Made by a program: the position numbers and the translations under genes. From DATLED01 sp035525495 (GTDB lineage: Bacteria; Actinomycetota; Acidimicrobiia; Acidimicrobiales; CADCTF01), in assembly GCA_035525495.1 (NCBI GenBank), contig DATLED010000058.1:1-64000 (forward strand): a stretch of 64,000 bases of DNA. Direction: 5' to 3'. The notes beneath the pieces are model-generated. The model did not search any database, was not told where the DNA came from, and saw only the letters and a list, made by a program, of their open reading frames with translations. Positions 45,040 to 54,514 of this stretch are shown piece by piece. Position 1 is the stretch's first letter, and every line of letters starts with the position of its first letter.

Positions 45040-46235
45040 GGGCACGCAGACTTTCCGTTGTCGCAGACGACGAGGCGCAGGTTCGCCCGCAGCTTCTTCA
45101 CCCCCGAGGTGTAGCTGTACACGTCGATGCCGTGGTCGCCGATCGCCCAGAGGTTCTCGGTTCCGTCGACGGCGGCGGTGAGGGTGCCGGGACGGAGGGC
45201 GACGGGAGCGAGGGCGACGGTCCTGGTCTCGCCGTCCCGGGGCGCGTACTCGATCTGGAAGGTCGTGCCGGTACACGAGGTGACCAGCTGCACCTCGACC
45301 TGGGGGCTCGACTCGAGCTTGCCCGAATCGTTTCCGGCCTTCTTCTTGACGGCCGATGGGGTCACCGACGCCGTCCCGAGGCTGCACGCCGTGCTCCCGG
45401 AGACGAGCGTCGTCACGTTCAGCTGTTGGGCTGAGTCGGCCGAGATGGTGCCGTTCGAGGACTTGGAGTAGACGCGGAAGTGGTACGTCGTCCCTTCGGC
45501 GAGGTCGCTGACCCGGAGGGTGGTGACCGAGGTGGGCAGGCTGGTGGCGACCTCCTGGACCTCACCGGGGAGGAACGACGAGCTGCGCGAGAACTGCACG
45601 ACCCAGGACGCGGGGTCGGGTACGCCGACGGTGGCGTCGGGCGGGACCCACGCCAGGTCGACCGAGGACGTCCCGAGCACCGGGATGGCCGTGAGCGACT
45701 TCGGCTTCAGCGGCTTGGCGTTGGACGCCGCCTGCGTGACGGTGGCGGCGGCGTTGAACACGCCCTTCCCGCCCGGGTACACCAACGTCGTCTGGTAGAG
45801 GTCGTGGTAGCCGGAGGCATCCGACCACGACACCCAGATGTAGGCCTTCTGGTAGGCCTTGGCGATCGTGGTGCTGGGCGACGTCGGGTTCGCCGTCGCC
45901 TCGTTCTCCTGGGTGACGGTGTAGCGGACGGTGAAGGTCTGCCCGGAGACCGTGTCCGACTTGGTGATGGTGGCGCCGCTGACGCCGGCGGCCTTGACCT
46001 CGTCGTAGGGCCGCGACCGGAGGTACTCCACCCACTTCGTCGCCACCGCAGTGGCCCGCGAACGACTGGCGGCGGTGCCGACGACCCGGAAGGAGCTGTT
46101 CATGACGCCGATGACGCCGACGATCCCGACGGCCATCAGCGTCAGCGAGGCCATCAGCTCGATGAGCGTGAACCCCGCGTCGGAGCGCGTCGGGTCGTCC
46201 GGGTGTCGGGCGAACGTCCTCGATGCGGCGCGCAT
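45036..46235 (-). CDS. Prepilin-like protein with fibronectin type III domain (PilV type)
   Basis: A 399-residue protein. The prepilin motif is G21-FTLIELMASLTLMAVGIVGVIG with Glu at +5 (E26). The pilin-like head continues to about 150. An FN3-type domain (about 170-280: PKSLTAIPVLGTSSVDLAWVPP, TTLRVSDLAEGTTYHFRVYSKSS in two blocks) and a further C-terminal domain follow. A pilin-like protein carrying an FN3 adhesion module is unusual. It is the first gene of the operon with PilW- and PilX-like genes and has GAAGGA before its ATG. Confidence 0.85.
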   Translation of the reverse strand: MRAASRTFARHPDDPTRSDAGFTLIELMASLTLMAVGIVGVIGVMNSSFRVVGTAASRSRATAVATKWVEYLRSRPYDEVKAAGVSGATITKSDTVSGQTFTVRYTVTQENEATANPTSPSTTIAKAYQKAYIWVSWSDASGYHDLYQTTLVYPGGKGVFNAAATVTQAASNAKPLKPKSLTAIPVLGTSSVDLAWVPPDATVGVPDPASWVVQFSRSSSFLPGEVQEVATSLPTSVTTLRVSDLAEGTTYHFRVYSKSSNGTISADSAQQLNVTTLVSGSTACSLGTASVTPSAVKKKAGNDSGKLESSPQVEVQLVTSCTGTTFQIEYAPRDGETRTVALAPVALRPGTLTAAVDGTENLWAIGDHGIDVYSYTSGVKKLRANLRLVVCDNGKSACP

Positions 46236-46341
46236 GTCGTTCCTTCATTCGGCGCGAAACCCGAGGTCACAACAGGTCCATTGGTGAAATGCCACCAGTT
46301 GACTAGTCCGGTCGGGCCGGACGAAGGCGGAGGAACCGGGC

Positions 46342-47268
46342 TCAGGAGCCGCCGCGCTGGTCGCGCAGGAAGCGCTCCACCTCGGACGCCAGCTCCTCCT
46401 GCGAGGGGATCTCGAAGTCGTCCGCCCCGTCACTCCCACTCCACCCGGCCCCGTCACTCCCACTCCACCCGGCCCCGTCCTCGCCCTCGATCCCGTCCTC
46501 CTCGAGGCGGCGCACGTAGTCGGCGACGTCGTCCTCACCGGCGAGCATGTCGTCGACCTGGCGCTCGTAGGCGGCGGTGGCGATCTCGAGCTCGGTGACG
46601 TCGACGGAGAAGTCGAGCATCCGGCCGACCCGCTCGACGAGCGCGAGCGCCGCCTTCGGCGACGGCGTCTCCCGGAGGTAGTGCGGCGTCGTCGCCCACA
46701 GGGACGCGGCACGGATGCCCGTCGAGGCACAACCGGCGAGCAGGATCGAGAGGATCCCCGTCGGGCCCTCGTAGCGGGAACGGGTGAAGCCGAGCTCGGC
46801 GACGAGGGCGGGGTCGGTGGCCGTGCCCGTCACGCGCACCGGGCGGGTGTGGGGCACGTCGGCCAGCAAGGCCCCCAGCGTCATCACCGTCTCCACGCCC
46901 AACGTCGTCGCCATCGACACCACTTCGGAGGTGAACGTCCGCCACCGCAGCGCCGGCTCGATGCCCGTCAGGAGGACGAGGTGGCGGCCGTTCGGGAGCG
47001 TCGCCACGTCGATCGCGGGATCGGGCCACTCGATCTGTCGGGTGAGGCCCTCGTCCAGCCGGACCTGCGGCCTGGCCACGGTGAAGTCGTAGAACTCCTC
47101 GGCGTCGATCGACGCCACCCGCTCGGCGTCGAGCGATCGGGCGAGGTACCGGACGGCGGTCGTCGCCGACTCGCCGGCGTCGTTCCACCCCTCGAAGGCG
47201 GCGAGGAGGACGGGTCGATGCAACGCACCGTGACGAGCGGGATCGTGGTGCCACCGCAGGTGGGCCAT
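46342..47268 (-). CDS. PAC2-family protein
   Basis: A 308-residue protein with the PAC2 fold: VLLAAFEGWNDAGESATTAVRYL at the N-terminus, ASIDAEEFYDFTVARPQV, HLVLLTGIEPALRWRTF and ATTPHYLRETPSPKAALAL. Actinobacterial PAC2 proteins are soluble and related to proteasome-assembly chaperones, with an undefined job. The C-terminal tail (from about 260) is acidic and holds two exact copies of an 8-residue unit GAGWSGSD. It starts 13 bp downstream of the substrate-binding-protein gene, suggesting co-transcription. Confidence 0.87.
   Translation of the reverse strand: MAHLRWHHDPARHGALHRPVLLAAFEGWNDAGESATTAVRYLARSLDAERVASIDAEEFYDFTVARPQVRLDEGLTRQIEWPDPAIDVATLPNGRHLVLLTGIEPALRWRTFTSEVVSMATTLGVETVMTLGALLADVPHTRPVRVTGTATDPALVAELGFTRSRYEGPTGILSILLAGCASTGIRAASLWATTPHYLRETPSPKAALALVERVGRMLDFSVDVTELEIATAAYERQVDDMLAGEDDVADYVRRLEEDGIEGEDGAGWSGSDGAGWSGSDGADDFEIPSQEELASEVERFLRDQRGGS
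46425..46476. repeat. Two tandem 24-bp repeats in the PAC2 gene
   Basis: Two identical 24-bp units (46429-46452 and 46453-46476) encode the repeated GAGWSGSD in the acidic C-terminal tail. A partial unit precedes them. In-frame expansion or contraction would not disturb the gene. Confidence 0.85.
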
Positions 47269-47281
47269 GTTCCCCGAGAGG

Positions 47282-49195
47282 CTACCCCGCGGGTTTGAAG
47301 TTGCACGACAGGCACGCCTTGTTGGCGTAGTCGTGCTTGTGGCCGTCCTGGGTGTGGGGCACCGTCGCCGGCCCGCCCGGCGGGTTGTCGTCGGTGTAGA
47401 CGGCCTGGCCCTGGGCGTTGCTGAGAACGAGCGGATCCTTGGCCTCCCACTGCCCGGCGGCGTAGCGGCGGCCCTTCTCGGCCTTCAACAGGATGCCGGC
47501 GCCGTCCTTGCCCGTCTCGTCCTTGCCCGAGCCCGCCGGATCCCAGAAGACCTCGGTGAAGTCCTTGATGGCGTTGGGCGACTCCCGGGTGAAGAAGACG
47601 AGGGGTGCGGACGCCTTGCCGCCCGTCTTGGGGTAGCTGAAGAGGCCGCGGGCGAAGGCGTCGGCATTGAGCTTCGGCCCCGCCATGTTGATGCCGTTGA
47701 ACAGCAGCTGCACGGGCGCCTGGTAGACGTTGATGCCGACGCCCTCGTCGCCCCGCTTGGCCCCAGCCGGGGCGGCGTGGTGGTACGCCTGGTATCCCGA
47801 CGACGTGGAGACGTCGACGTGGAACACCCACAACGGGGAGATCCCGAAGGCGTGCGACCACTGCGTCTGGTCGTAGGTGCGGCCGAAGAAGGTCGTGTCG
47901 ATGAGGACGGTGCCGCTGATGAACCACTCCGGGAAGTAGCCCTGGCGGGTGGCCTCCTTGGTGACGAACACCGGGTAGAGCGGGTCGCCCACGAACAGGA
48001 GGTTGGAGACGCCGGCCGCCTTCATCTTGGTGATCATCCCCTGGGCGTGGTCGGGGGCGTTCTCGATCTGGTAGATGTAGCCGACGTCGGTGGTGAGGGT
48101 GACCCCGTACTTGGCGAGCTCCCGGACGAACCGGTCGCGGGCCTTCTTGTAATCGGGGTCGGCCCGCCCGTCGGCGCCCTCGTAGTAGATGAGGCCGAAC
48201 TTGCGGTTCTCCCGCTGCATGAGCCCCGTGGGGTCACCCGCGTGCTTGGCCGGCTTGTTGGCGAGGCGCTTGCCGATGTACTCCGCGAAGTGGATGTAGT
48301 AGTCCTCGAGGGTCGGCAGGCTGGCGAAGATGTAGGGCGGGTTGGCCGTGTAGAAGGCCTCGGCTGACGAGGTCGTGCAGGCGCAGATCACGCCGAGCTG
48401 GGCCAGTTCGGAGGAGAGCACGTTCGGACCGCCGAAGTTGGCGAAGGCGTTCTTCTCCTTGGCGATCTTGATGGCGTCGGACTTCATGGCGGCTTCGTTG
48501 CTGTCCTTGCCACTCGCCGGGTACTTCTCGAAGATGACCTCGCGGTTGTAGGTCTCCGTGTGCAGGTTGTAGTAGCGACGCAGCACCTCGTAGATCCGGT
48601 CCTGGTCCTCGGCGCTGTCCGTCGCGCCGGCGGCCCGCAGCGCGGCGTCGGTCGCCGGGTCGCTCTGGCTGACGAAGCGGGTGATGAGGATCTTGTCCTT
48701 GGTGACGCCCTTGCCGGTGCTGCCGCCGTTGTCGGTGCCGGGCACCCAGTCGACGCACGGCGGCGAGTAGGTCGACATCTGCTTCATCCGGCCATCGTCA
48801 CGGCAGTTCGGCCCCTTCCCGAACTCGAGCCCCTGCGCCGTGGCGGGGGCGGTGGCGGCGGCCGGGCCGGCGGCCGCGCCCGTCGCTCCCGCAGCGGCGC
48901 CGGACGTGCCCGTCCGGGCCGCCGTCGCTCCGCCCGCGGTACGGGCGCCCGTCGCGCCAGAAGCCGCGCCCGTGCCGCCCGTCCCGATGTCGGTGTCGGT
49001 GGTCGCGAGCGTGGAGGCGTCGGCCGAAGTCGAGTCGACCGCCGCGGCTCCGGACGCGGCGCTGGTGCCGGCGTCGATGGTCGAGAGCGTGTTCTTCTCG
49101 GGGGCGTTGCCCGGCACCAGGAACGCCAGCAGCGCGAGGACGGCGAGCACCGCGACCGTCGGCCCGTATCGATCCAGGAACTCTCGTCCGGTCAT
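47282..49195 (-). CDS. ABC-type branched-chain amino-acid-like substrate-binding protein
   Basis: A 637-residue extracytoplasmic receptor of the LivK/periplasmic-binding type I fold. An N-terminal hydrophobic segment (VAVLAVLALLAFLVPG) has no lipobox. A ~100-residue Ala/Gly/Thr/Ser linker follows, then the binding domain: VTKDKILITRFVSQ, FGGPNVLSSELAQLGVICAC, GLIYYEGADGRADPDY and LFVGDPLYPVFVTKEA. It is longer than usual, with a CAC pair and a terminal CLSC that may form disulfides. ATG 49195 is preferred (GGGGG just upstream); ATG 49207 is possible. It is divergent from the fused permease, which with the ATPases it presumably serves. Confidence 0.87.
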   Translation of the reverse strand: MTGREFLDRYGPTVAVLAVLALLAFLVPGNAPEKNTLSTIDAGTSAASGAAAVDSTSADASTLATTDTDIGTGGTGAASGATGARTAGGATAARTGTSGAAAGATGAAAGPAAATAPATAQGLEFGKGPNCRDDGRMKQMSTYSPPCVDWVPGTDNGGSTGKGVTKDKILITRFVSQSDPATDAALRAAGATDSAEDQDRIYEVLRRYYNLHTETYNREVIFEKYPASGKDSNEAAMKSDAIKIAKEKNAFANFGGPNVLSSELAQLGVICACTTSSAEAFYTANPPYIFASLPTLEDYYIHFAEYIGKRLANKPAKHAGDPTGLMQRENRKFGLIYYEGADGRADPDYKKARDRFVRELAKYGVTLTTDVGYIYQIENAPDHAQGMITKMKAAGVSNLLFVGDPLYPVFVTKEATRQGYFPEWFISGTVLIDTTFFGRTYDQTQWSHAFGISPLWVFHVDVSTSSGYQAYHHAAPAGAKRGDEGVGINVYQAPVQLLFNGINMAGPKLNADAFARGLFSYPKTGGKASAPLVFFTRESPNAIKDFTEVFWDPAGSGKDETGKDGAGILLKAEKGRRYAAGQWEAKDPLVLSNAQGQAVYTDDNPPGGPATVPHTQDGHKHDYANKACLSCNFKPAG

Positions 49196-49322
49196 GGAAA
49201 CCCCCATCACGGTGATCCGCGCTTGTGACTCACGTCACTTCTCCGAGAGGATATTTCGTCGCCTGCGTCGAAGTCACCTGCCGGCTTGGTGATTCTCCGT
49301 GTCCGCTTCTCCAGGGGGTCTG

Positions 49323-51506
49323 ATGGCAACCGCAGCGCTCGAGCAACGCCCGAGGCCCCAAGAAGTGCTCGCCCGGGTGCAGCGCAGTATCGAGAATCCC
49401 CATGTCAAGGCGGGGATGCTGGCCTTCGCCGGCACGATGGCGTTCCTCATCTTCGTGGGGTTCGTGTTCCCCGCTCCCCCTTCGATCCTCTTCCTGGGCG
49501 CCATCACGGGATCGCTGAACGCCCTCATCGCGCTCGGCATCGTGCTCGTCTATCGGGCCAACCGGATCATCAACTTCGCCACCGGTGACATCGGCGCCTT
49601 CGGTGGCGTGCTCGCCGTCCTCCTCGTCCAGGGCGGCGGGTGGCCGTTCCTGCTCGCCGTCCCGGTGGGGCTGGCCACCGCCGTGGCGGTCGGCGCGGTG
49701 GTCGAGTTCCTGGTGATCCGCCGCTTCTCGACGTCGCCCCGCCTGATCCTGACGGTGGCCACCATCGCCCTCAGCGCCGTGCTCGCCGGCTTCACCCTCC
49801 TGCTCCCGCGCCTCTTCGGCGACACCCTGGCGTCCCAGGACTTCGACCTCCCCTTCTCGGTGAAGATCAACTGGTTCCCGGTCATCTACCGGTCGGGGCA
49901 CGCCCTCATCCTCATCGTCGTGCCTCTGCTGGCTGCGGGCCTGACGGCCTTCTTCCGCTTCACACGCGTCGGCGTCGCCGTGCGGGCCTCGGCCGAGCGG
50001 GCCGACCGCGCCGCCCTCCTCGGCATCCCCGTCAAGCGCATCGGTACCCTCGTCTGGGTGCTGGCGGCGGCGCTGTCGGCCATCGCCGTACTCCTGCGAG
50101 CGCCCGTGCTCGGCGTGCCCATCGGATCGGTGCTCGGCCCCAGCCTGCTCCTGCGGGCGTTGGCGGCGGCGGTCATCGGGAAGATGGAGAACCTCTCGGT
50201 CACGTTCGCCGCCGCCGTCGTGCTCGGCATGCTCGAGCGGGCGACCTTCTGGGTGACCCGCCGAACCCTCGTGAGCGATGCGATCCTCTTCGGGATCATC
50301 CTCGCCAGCCTCCTGTTCCAACGGAGGAGCAAGGTGTCACGCGCCGAGGACACCGGGGCCTCGACGTGGGACGCCTCCCGGGAGGTCCGGCCGATCCCCC
50401 GGGAGCTCAAGCGGTTGCCGCTCCTGTCGTTCGGCGTGCCCGCCCTCAACCTGGCCGGTCTCGCCCTGATCGTGCTGCTGCCGCTGCGGTGGAACGGAAG
50501 CCGCGTGAACATCATCGGCTTCGGGCTCATCCTCGCCATCGCCGTCGTCTCCCTCGTCGTGCTGACGGGGTGGGCCGGACAGATCAGCCTCGGCCAGATG
50601 GCGTTCGTGGCCTTCGGGTCGGCCACGGCCGGGCGCCTCTACGAGATCGGATGGGACTTCTTCTTCTGCCTCATCGGGGCGGGGATGGTCGGCGCCGCCG
50701 TCGCCGTGCTCATCGGCCTGCCCGCGTTGCGGATCCGCGGCCCGTTCCTCGCCGTCGCCACGCTCGGCTTCTCGTTGGCCACGGGTTCGTTCTTCCTCAA
50801 CCGGGAGTTCTTCCCGTGGATCGTGCCGAAGGGGCGCATCAGCCGGCCGATCATCTTCGGCAAGTTCGACCTCGAGTCGGAGCACACGTTCTACTTCCTG
50901 CTCGTGATCGTGCTGCTGCTCGTGCTCGGCTCCGCCCGCTCCTTCCGCAACAGCCGCTCGGGGCGGGTGCTCGTCGCCACCAGGGACAACAGTCGGGCCG
51001 CCCAGTCCTACGGCGTCAGCCCGGTGAAGGCGCAACTGACGGCCTTCGCCCTGTCGGGCTTCATCGCCGCGGTCGCCGGCGCCATGTTGGTCTTCCACCA
51101 GCACGGCCTCACGAGCACGGTGCTCGAGGCGCCCCAGAGCATCGTGTTGTTCACGGCCGGGGTGATCGGGGGGCTGGCGTCGCTCCCCGGCGCGCTCCTG
51201 GGCGCCGCCTACCTCACCTTCCTGTACTACTCGCCGCTGACGAAGCTGCCGGCGGTGCAGCTCCTGGCCAGCGGGTTCGGGGTGCTCATCATCCTGCTCT
51301 TCCTGCCTGCCGGCCTCGGCGGACTCTTCTATGACCTGCGCGACAACCTCCTGCGCCGCATCGCCCGGGCCAAGGACATCCTGGTGCCGTCGTTGCTGGC
51401 GGATCAGCGCATCGAGGATGCCGATCGACCGCCCGACGACGCCCTCGACCTCAACCTCGAGGGCATGGAACACGACGTCGAGCTCGAGCTCCTGGAGAGC
51501 CGATGA
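49323..51506 (+). CDS. LivH-LivM fused permease (branched-chain amino-acid-type ABC importer)
   Basis: A 727-residue protein joining both membrane subunits. Residues about 60-340 are LivH-like (GSLNALIALGIVLVYRANRIINFATGDIGAFG in two blocks). Residues about 380-690 are LivM-like (GWAGQISLGQMAFVAFGSATAG, RIRGPFLAVATLGFSLA, RAAQSYGVSPVKAQLTAFALSGF). About 16-18 helices are expected. A charged linker lies at 340-370. ATG 49323 follows AGGGGG and is preferred to GTG 49299. The stop overlaps the next start (ATGA). The E/D-rich C-terminus is cytoplasmic. Confidence 0.9.
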   Translation: MATAALEQRPRPQEVLARVQRSIENPHVKAGMLAFAGTMAFLIFVGFVFPAPPSILFLGAITGSLNALIALGIVLVYRANRIINFATGDIGAFGGVLAVLLVQGGGWPFLLAVPVGLATAVAVGAVVEFLVIRRFSTSPRLILTVATIALSAVLAGFTLLLPRLFGDTLASQDFDLPFSVKINWFPVIYRSGHALILIVVPLLAAGLTAFFRFTRVGVAVRASAERADRAALLGIPVKRIGTLVWVLAAALSAIAVLLRAPVLGVPIGSVLGPSLLLRALAAAVIGKMENLSVTFAAAVVLGMLERATFWVTRRTLVSDAILFGIILASLLFQRRSKVSRAEDTGASTWDASREVRPIPRELKRLPLLSFGVPALNLAGLALIVLLPLRWNGSRVNIIGFGLILAIAVVSLVVLTGWAGQISLGQMAFVAFGSATAGRLYEIGWDFFFCLIGAGMVGAAVAVLIGLPALRIRGPFLAVATLGFSLATGSFFLNREFFPWIVPKGRISRPIIFGKFDLESEHTFYFLLVIVLLLVLGSARSFRNSRSGRVLVATRDNSRAAQSYGVSPVKAQLTAFALSGFIAAVAGAMLVFHQHGLTSTVLEAPQSIVLFTAGVIGGLASLPGALLGAAYLTFLYYSPLTKLPAVQLLASGFGVLIILLFLPAGLGGLFYDLRDNLLRRIARAKDILVPSLLADQRIEDADRPPDDALDLNLEGMEHDVELELLESR

Positions 51507-54500
51507 GCGATCGATTCCGCCTCTCCAAGATCGTCGACGGCGCCCCGATCCTGCCGTTGCTGATCCTCTTCGGCCTCAACGCCGTCGACGAGCTCGACCG
51601 TGCCGCCTTCAACATCCTGACGCCGGAGATCCGTGACCACTTCGACGTCGGCCTCGACGGGATCCTGACGCTCATCGGCCTGGTGACGATCCTCGCCTTC
51701 GCCGGCCAGGTGTTCATCGGGTACTACGCCGATCGAGCCAACCGCGTGCGCATCGCCACCATCGGCGCCTCGGTCTGGGCCGGCTTCACGCTGCTGACCG
51801 GCCTCGCGCCGACGATCGTGATCTTCGGCATCGCACGCGTCGGGTCGTCGCTCGGCAAGGCGGTGATCGACCCCACCCACAACTCGTTGATCGCCGACTA
51901 CTACAAGCCCGACGTCCGCGTGAAGGCCTACGGCTTCCACCGGGCCGCCAACTCGGTCGGACAGATCGTCGGGCCGCTCGCGGCGGGCTTCCTCGCCTAC
52001 TTCCTCGGGTTCCGGGCGCCTTTCATCATCTTCGCCATACCGACGATCGCGCTCGTGGTGTTCGCGTCCGCCAAGCTCCGCGAGCCGGTGCGCGGCGCCC
52101 ATGAGCGGCGCGCCGCCGGAGGTGACGAGGAGGCGGCGAACCTCGAGGAGTCGCCCCCGTCGCTCGGCGAGGCGTGGCGGCTCACCCACAGCATCCGGAC
52201 GCTGAAGCGGATCTTCGTCTCCCTGCCGTTCCTCGGCGTCGCCCTGGGCGGGCTCCCGGCGCTGTACTCCATCCAGTACAACGACGTCTTCGGCCTCAAC
52301 GAGGTGCAACGCGCGCTGGTGGCGACGGCCACCGAACCCTTCCAGCTCCTCGGCCTCGCCGTCGGCATCCCCATCGCCGCGCGCCTCTCCCAACGCGACC
52401 CCGGACTCGTCATCAAGCTCGTGGCGGTCGCCGGCGCCCTCTGCGCGATCTTCGTCGCCGGCTTCGCGCTGGCACCGAACGTCCAGGTCGCGATCGGGAT
52501 GAACATCCTGTCGTCGTCGGTGCTGTCGATCCTGCTGCCCGGGCTCTACGCCGGCATCTCGCTGACGATGCCTCCCCGGGTGCGGGCCACGGGGTTCTCG
52601 ATCGGTTCGGTGTACCTGATCCCCTCCGGCTTCATCATCATCCTGTTGAGCACGCTCGCCGAGGACCGAGGCATCCGCGGCGTGATCTTTCTCCTTCTGC
52701 CGATCCTGCTCGTCGGCTTCTTCCTGCTGGCATCGTCGGGCTCGTTCGTCGACAGCGACATGCGCAAGGTGCAGACCGCGACGCTGGCCCAGTCCGAGGC
52801 CCGCCGGCTGCGCGAGGAGGGCGACCCGAAGCTGCTCCTGTGCCGGGATCTCGACGTCGCGTACGGCCAGACGCAGGTGCTCTTCGGGGTGAACTTCCAC
52901 GTCGACGAGGGCGAGATCGTCGCCCTCCTCGGCACGAACGGCGCGGGCAAGTCGACGTTGCTGAACGCCATCTCGGGGCTGGTCGAACCGCGGGCCGGGG
53001 CGATCATCTACGACGGCAAGGACATCACGCTCTCCGACGCCAACACGACGGTCGCCGAGGGCGTCGTGTTCGTCCCGGGCGGAAAGGGGGTGTTCCCGAC
53101 CCTCACGGTGGAGGAGAACATCAACCTCGCGGGCTGGCTGTTCCGCAAGGACCAGGAACACCTGAAGCAAGCCACCGCCCAGGTGCTCGAGTACTTCCCG
53201 ATCCTCGAGAAGCGGTGGGGGCAGAAGGCCGGGAACCTCTCGGGCGGCGAGCAGCAGATGCTCACCCTCGGCCAGGCCTTCATCGCCCGGCCCAAGCTGT
53301 TGATGATCGACGAGCTGTCGCTCGGGCTCGCCCCGGTGATCGTGGAGCAGCTGCTCGAGATCGTCCGGGCCATCCACGCCAACGGCACCACGGTGATCCT
53401 CGTGGAGCAGTCGGTGAACGTGGCCATGAGCCTGGCCGGACGCGCCGTCTTCATGGAGAAGGGCGAGGTGCGCTTCGACGGGCCGACGGCGGAGCTGTTG
53501 GAGCAGCCGGAGATCCTCCGGGCCGTCTTCCTGCAGGGTGCCGACGCCGGCCGCGCCAACGGGACCAGGAAGGTGGCGGCGAAGGTCGCGGCCAAGAAGG
53601 TCTTCGAGGCCGAGTGCGAACACTGCGGCCGCACCCACCCCACCACGCTGGCGACCTCCGAGCTGTCGGTCGCCTTCGGTGGTGTGCGCGCCGTCAACGG
53701 CGTCGACCTGTCCGTGCGGGAGGGCGAGATCCTCGGGCTCATCGGCCCCAACGGCGCGGGCAAGACGACGATCTTCGACCTCATCTCCGGGTTCTTGACG
53801 CCGACGCGTGGTCGCGTCGCGCTCGGGGGGATCGACGTCACCGAACGGTCAGCGGATCAACGCGCCATCCTCGGCCTCGGGCGATCGTTCCAGGACGCGC
53901 GGCTGTTCCCGTCGATGACGGTGCGCGAGACCATCGCCGTCGGGCTCGAGCGGCACATCCCCTCCCGGGACCCGCTGGCCGCGGCGCTGGCATCTCCGTC
54001 GACGAGAGCCTCGGAGAAGGTCGTGGCCGACGAGGTCGATCGCCTCATCGAGCTGATGCACCTCGAAGCCTTCGCCGACAAGTTCGTCGGCGAGCTCTCG
54101 ACGGGCAGCCGCCGCGTGGTCGATCTCGCGTGCTCGATGGCGCACGACCCCAAGGTCCTCCTCCTCGACGAACCATCGTCGGGGATCGCCCAGCGCGAGA
54201 CGGAGGCACTCGGGCCCCTCCTGCTCGACCTCCGGGACAAGACGGGGGCGGCCATGATCGTGATCGAACACGACATGCCGCTCATCTCGACGATCTCGGA
54301 CCACATGATCGCCCTCGAGCTCGGCGCCGTCATCGCCGAAGGGACGCCGGACGAGGTGGTCAACCACCCGCGAGTCGTCGAGAGCTACCTCGGTGGCAGC
54401 GACGTCGTCATCAACCGATCCGGCACGAAGGGCGTGTCCGCGGAGCCGGCCAACGGTCGAAGGGATGCCCGCCGGCGACGCCGGGAGCGCGTTCTGGAAG

Positions 54501-54514
54501 GGGACCGGAGTTGA
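51503..54514 (+). CDS. MFS - LivF - LivG three-domain fusion transporter
   Basis: A 1003-residue protein. Residues about 1-415 form a 12-helix major facilitator domain with motif A-like GYYADRANRVR. Residues about 445-690 are a LivF-type ABC ATPase: Walker A GTNGAGKST 477-485, signature LSGGEQQM 579-586, LLMIDELSLGLAP. A short linker holds CEHC (C705/C708). Residues about 715-970 are a LivG-type ATPase: Walker A GPNGAGKTT from 748, VLLLDEPSSGIAQRE, and a weak signature LSTGSRR at 865-871. It is coupled by ATGA to the LivHM gene, so one operon makes a complete importer core plus an extra MFS carrier. The reading frame is continuous without frameshift. Fused MFS-ABC proteins are known in some actinobacteria, but their transport role is unsettled. 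Confidence 0.9.
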   Translation: MSDRFRLSKIVDGAPILPLLILFGLNAVDELDRAAFNILTPEIRDHFDVGLDGILTLIGLVTILAFAGQVFIGYYADRANRVRIATIGASVWAGFTLLTGLAPTIVIFGIARVGSSLGKAVIDPTHNSLIADYYKPDVRVKAYGFHRAANSVGQIVGPLAAGFLAYFLGFRAPFIIFAIPTIALVVFASAKLREPVRGAHERRAAGGDEEAANLEESPPSLGEAWRLTHSIRTLKRIFVSLPFLGVALGGLPALYSIQYNDVFGLNEVQRALVATATEPFQLLGLAVGIPIAARLSQRDPGLVIKLVAVAGALCAIFVAGFALAPNVQVAIGMNILSSSVLSILLPGLYAGISLTMPPRVRATGFSIGSVYLIPSGFIIILLSTLAEDRGIRGVIFLLLPILLVGFFLLASSGSFVDSDMRKVQTATLAQSEARRLREEGDPKLLLCRDLDVAYGQTQVLFGVNFHVDEGEIVALLGTNGAGKSTLLNAISGLVEPRAGAIIYDGKDITLSDANTTVAEGVVFVPGGKGVFPTLTVEENINLAGWLFRKDQEHLKQATAQVLEYFPILEKRWGQKAGNLSGGEQQMLTLGQAFIARPKLLMIDELSLGLAPVIVEQLLEIVRAIHANGTTVILVEQSVNVAMSLAGRAVFMEKGEVRFDGPTAELLEQPEILRAVFLQGADAGRANGTRKVAAKVAAKKVFEAECEHCGRTHPTTLATSELSVAFGGVRAVNGVDLSVREGEILGLIGPNGAGKTTIFDLISGFLTPTRGRVALGGIDVTERSADQRAILGLGRSFQDARLFPSMTVRETIAVGLERHIPSRDPLAAALASPSTRASEKVVADEVDRLIELMHLEAFADKFVGELSTGSRRVVDLACSMAHDPKVLLLDEPSSGIAQRETEALGPLLLDLRDKTGAAMIVIEHDMPLISTISDHMIALELGAVIAEGTPDEVVNHPRVVESYLGGSDVVINRSGTKGVSAEPANGRRDARRRRRERVLEGDRS

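Noticed and set aside
40500..46300. Shared CCAAA / CACAATT-like motifs upstream of surface-protein genes (near 3934, 40520, 46270)
   Set aside because: Similarity is short and imperfect; it cannot be separated from chance without a genome-wide motif search.
51404..53638. 744-codon minus-strand frame
   Set aside because: Antisense shadow of the transporter; composition is charged low complexity without motifs.
52174..54510. Long plus-strand frame upstream of the exported protein at 54511
   Set aside because: It runs through the MFS-ABC-ABC gene in another frame and is Arg/Pro-rich. Only the part after TTG 54511 has signal-peptide and domain character.
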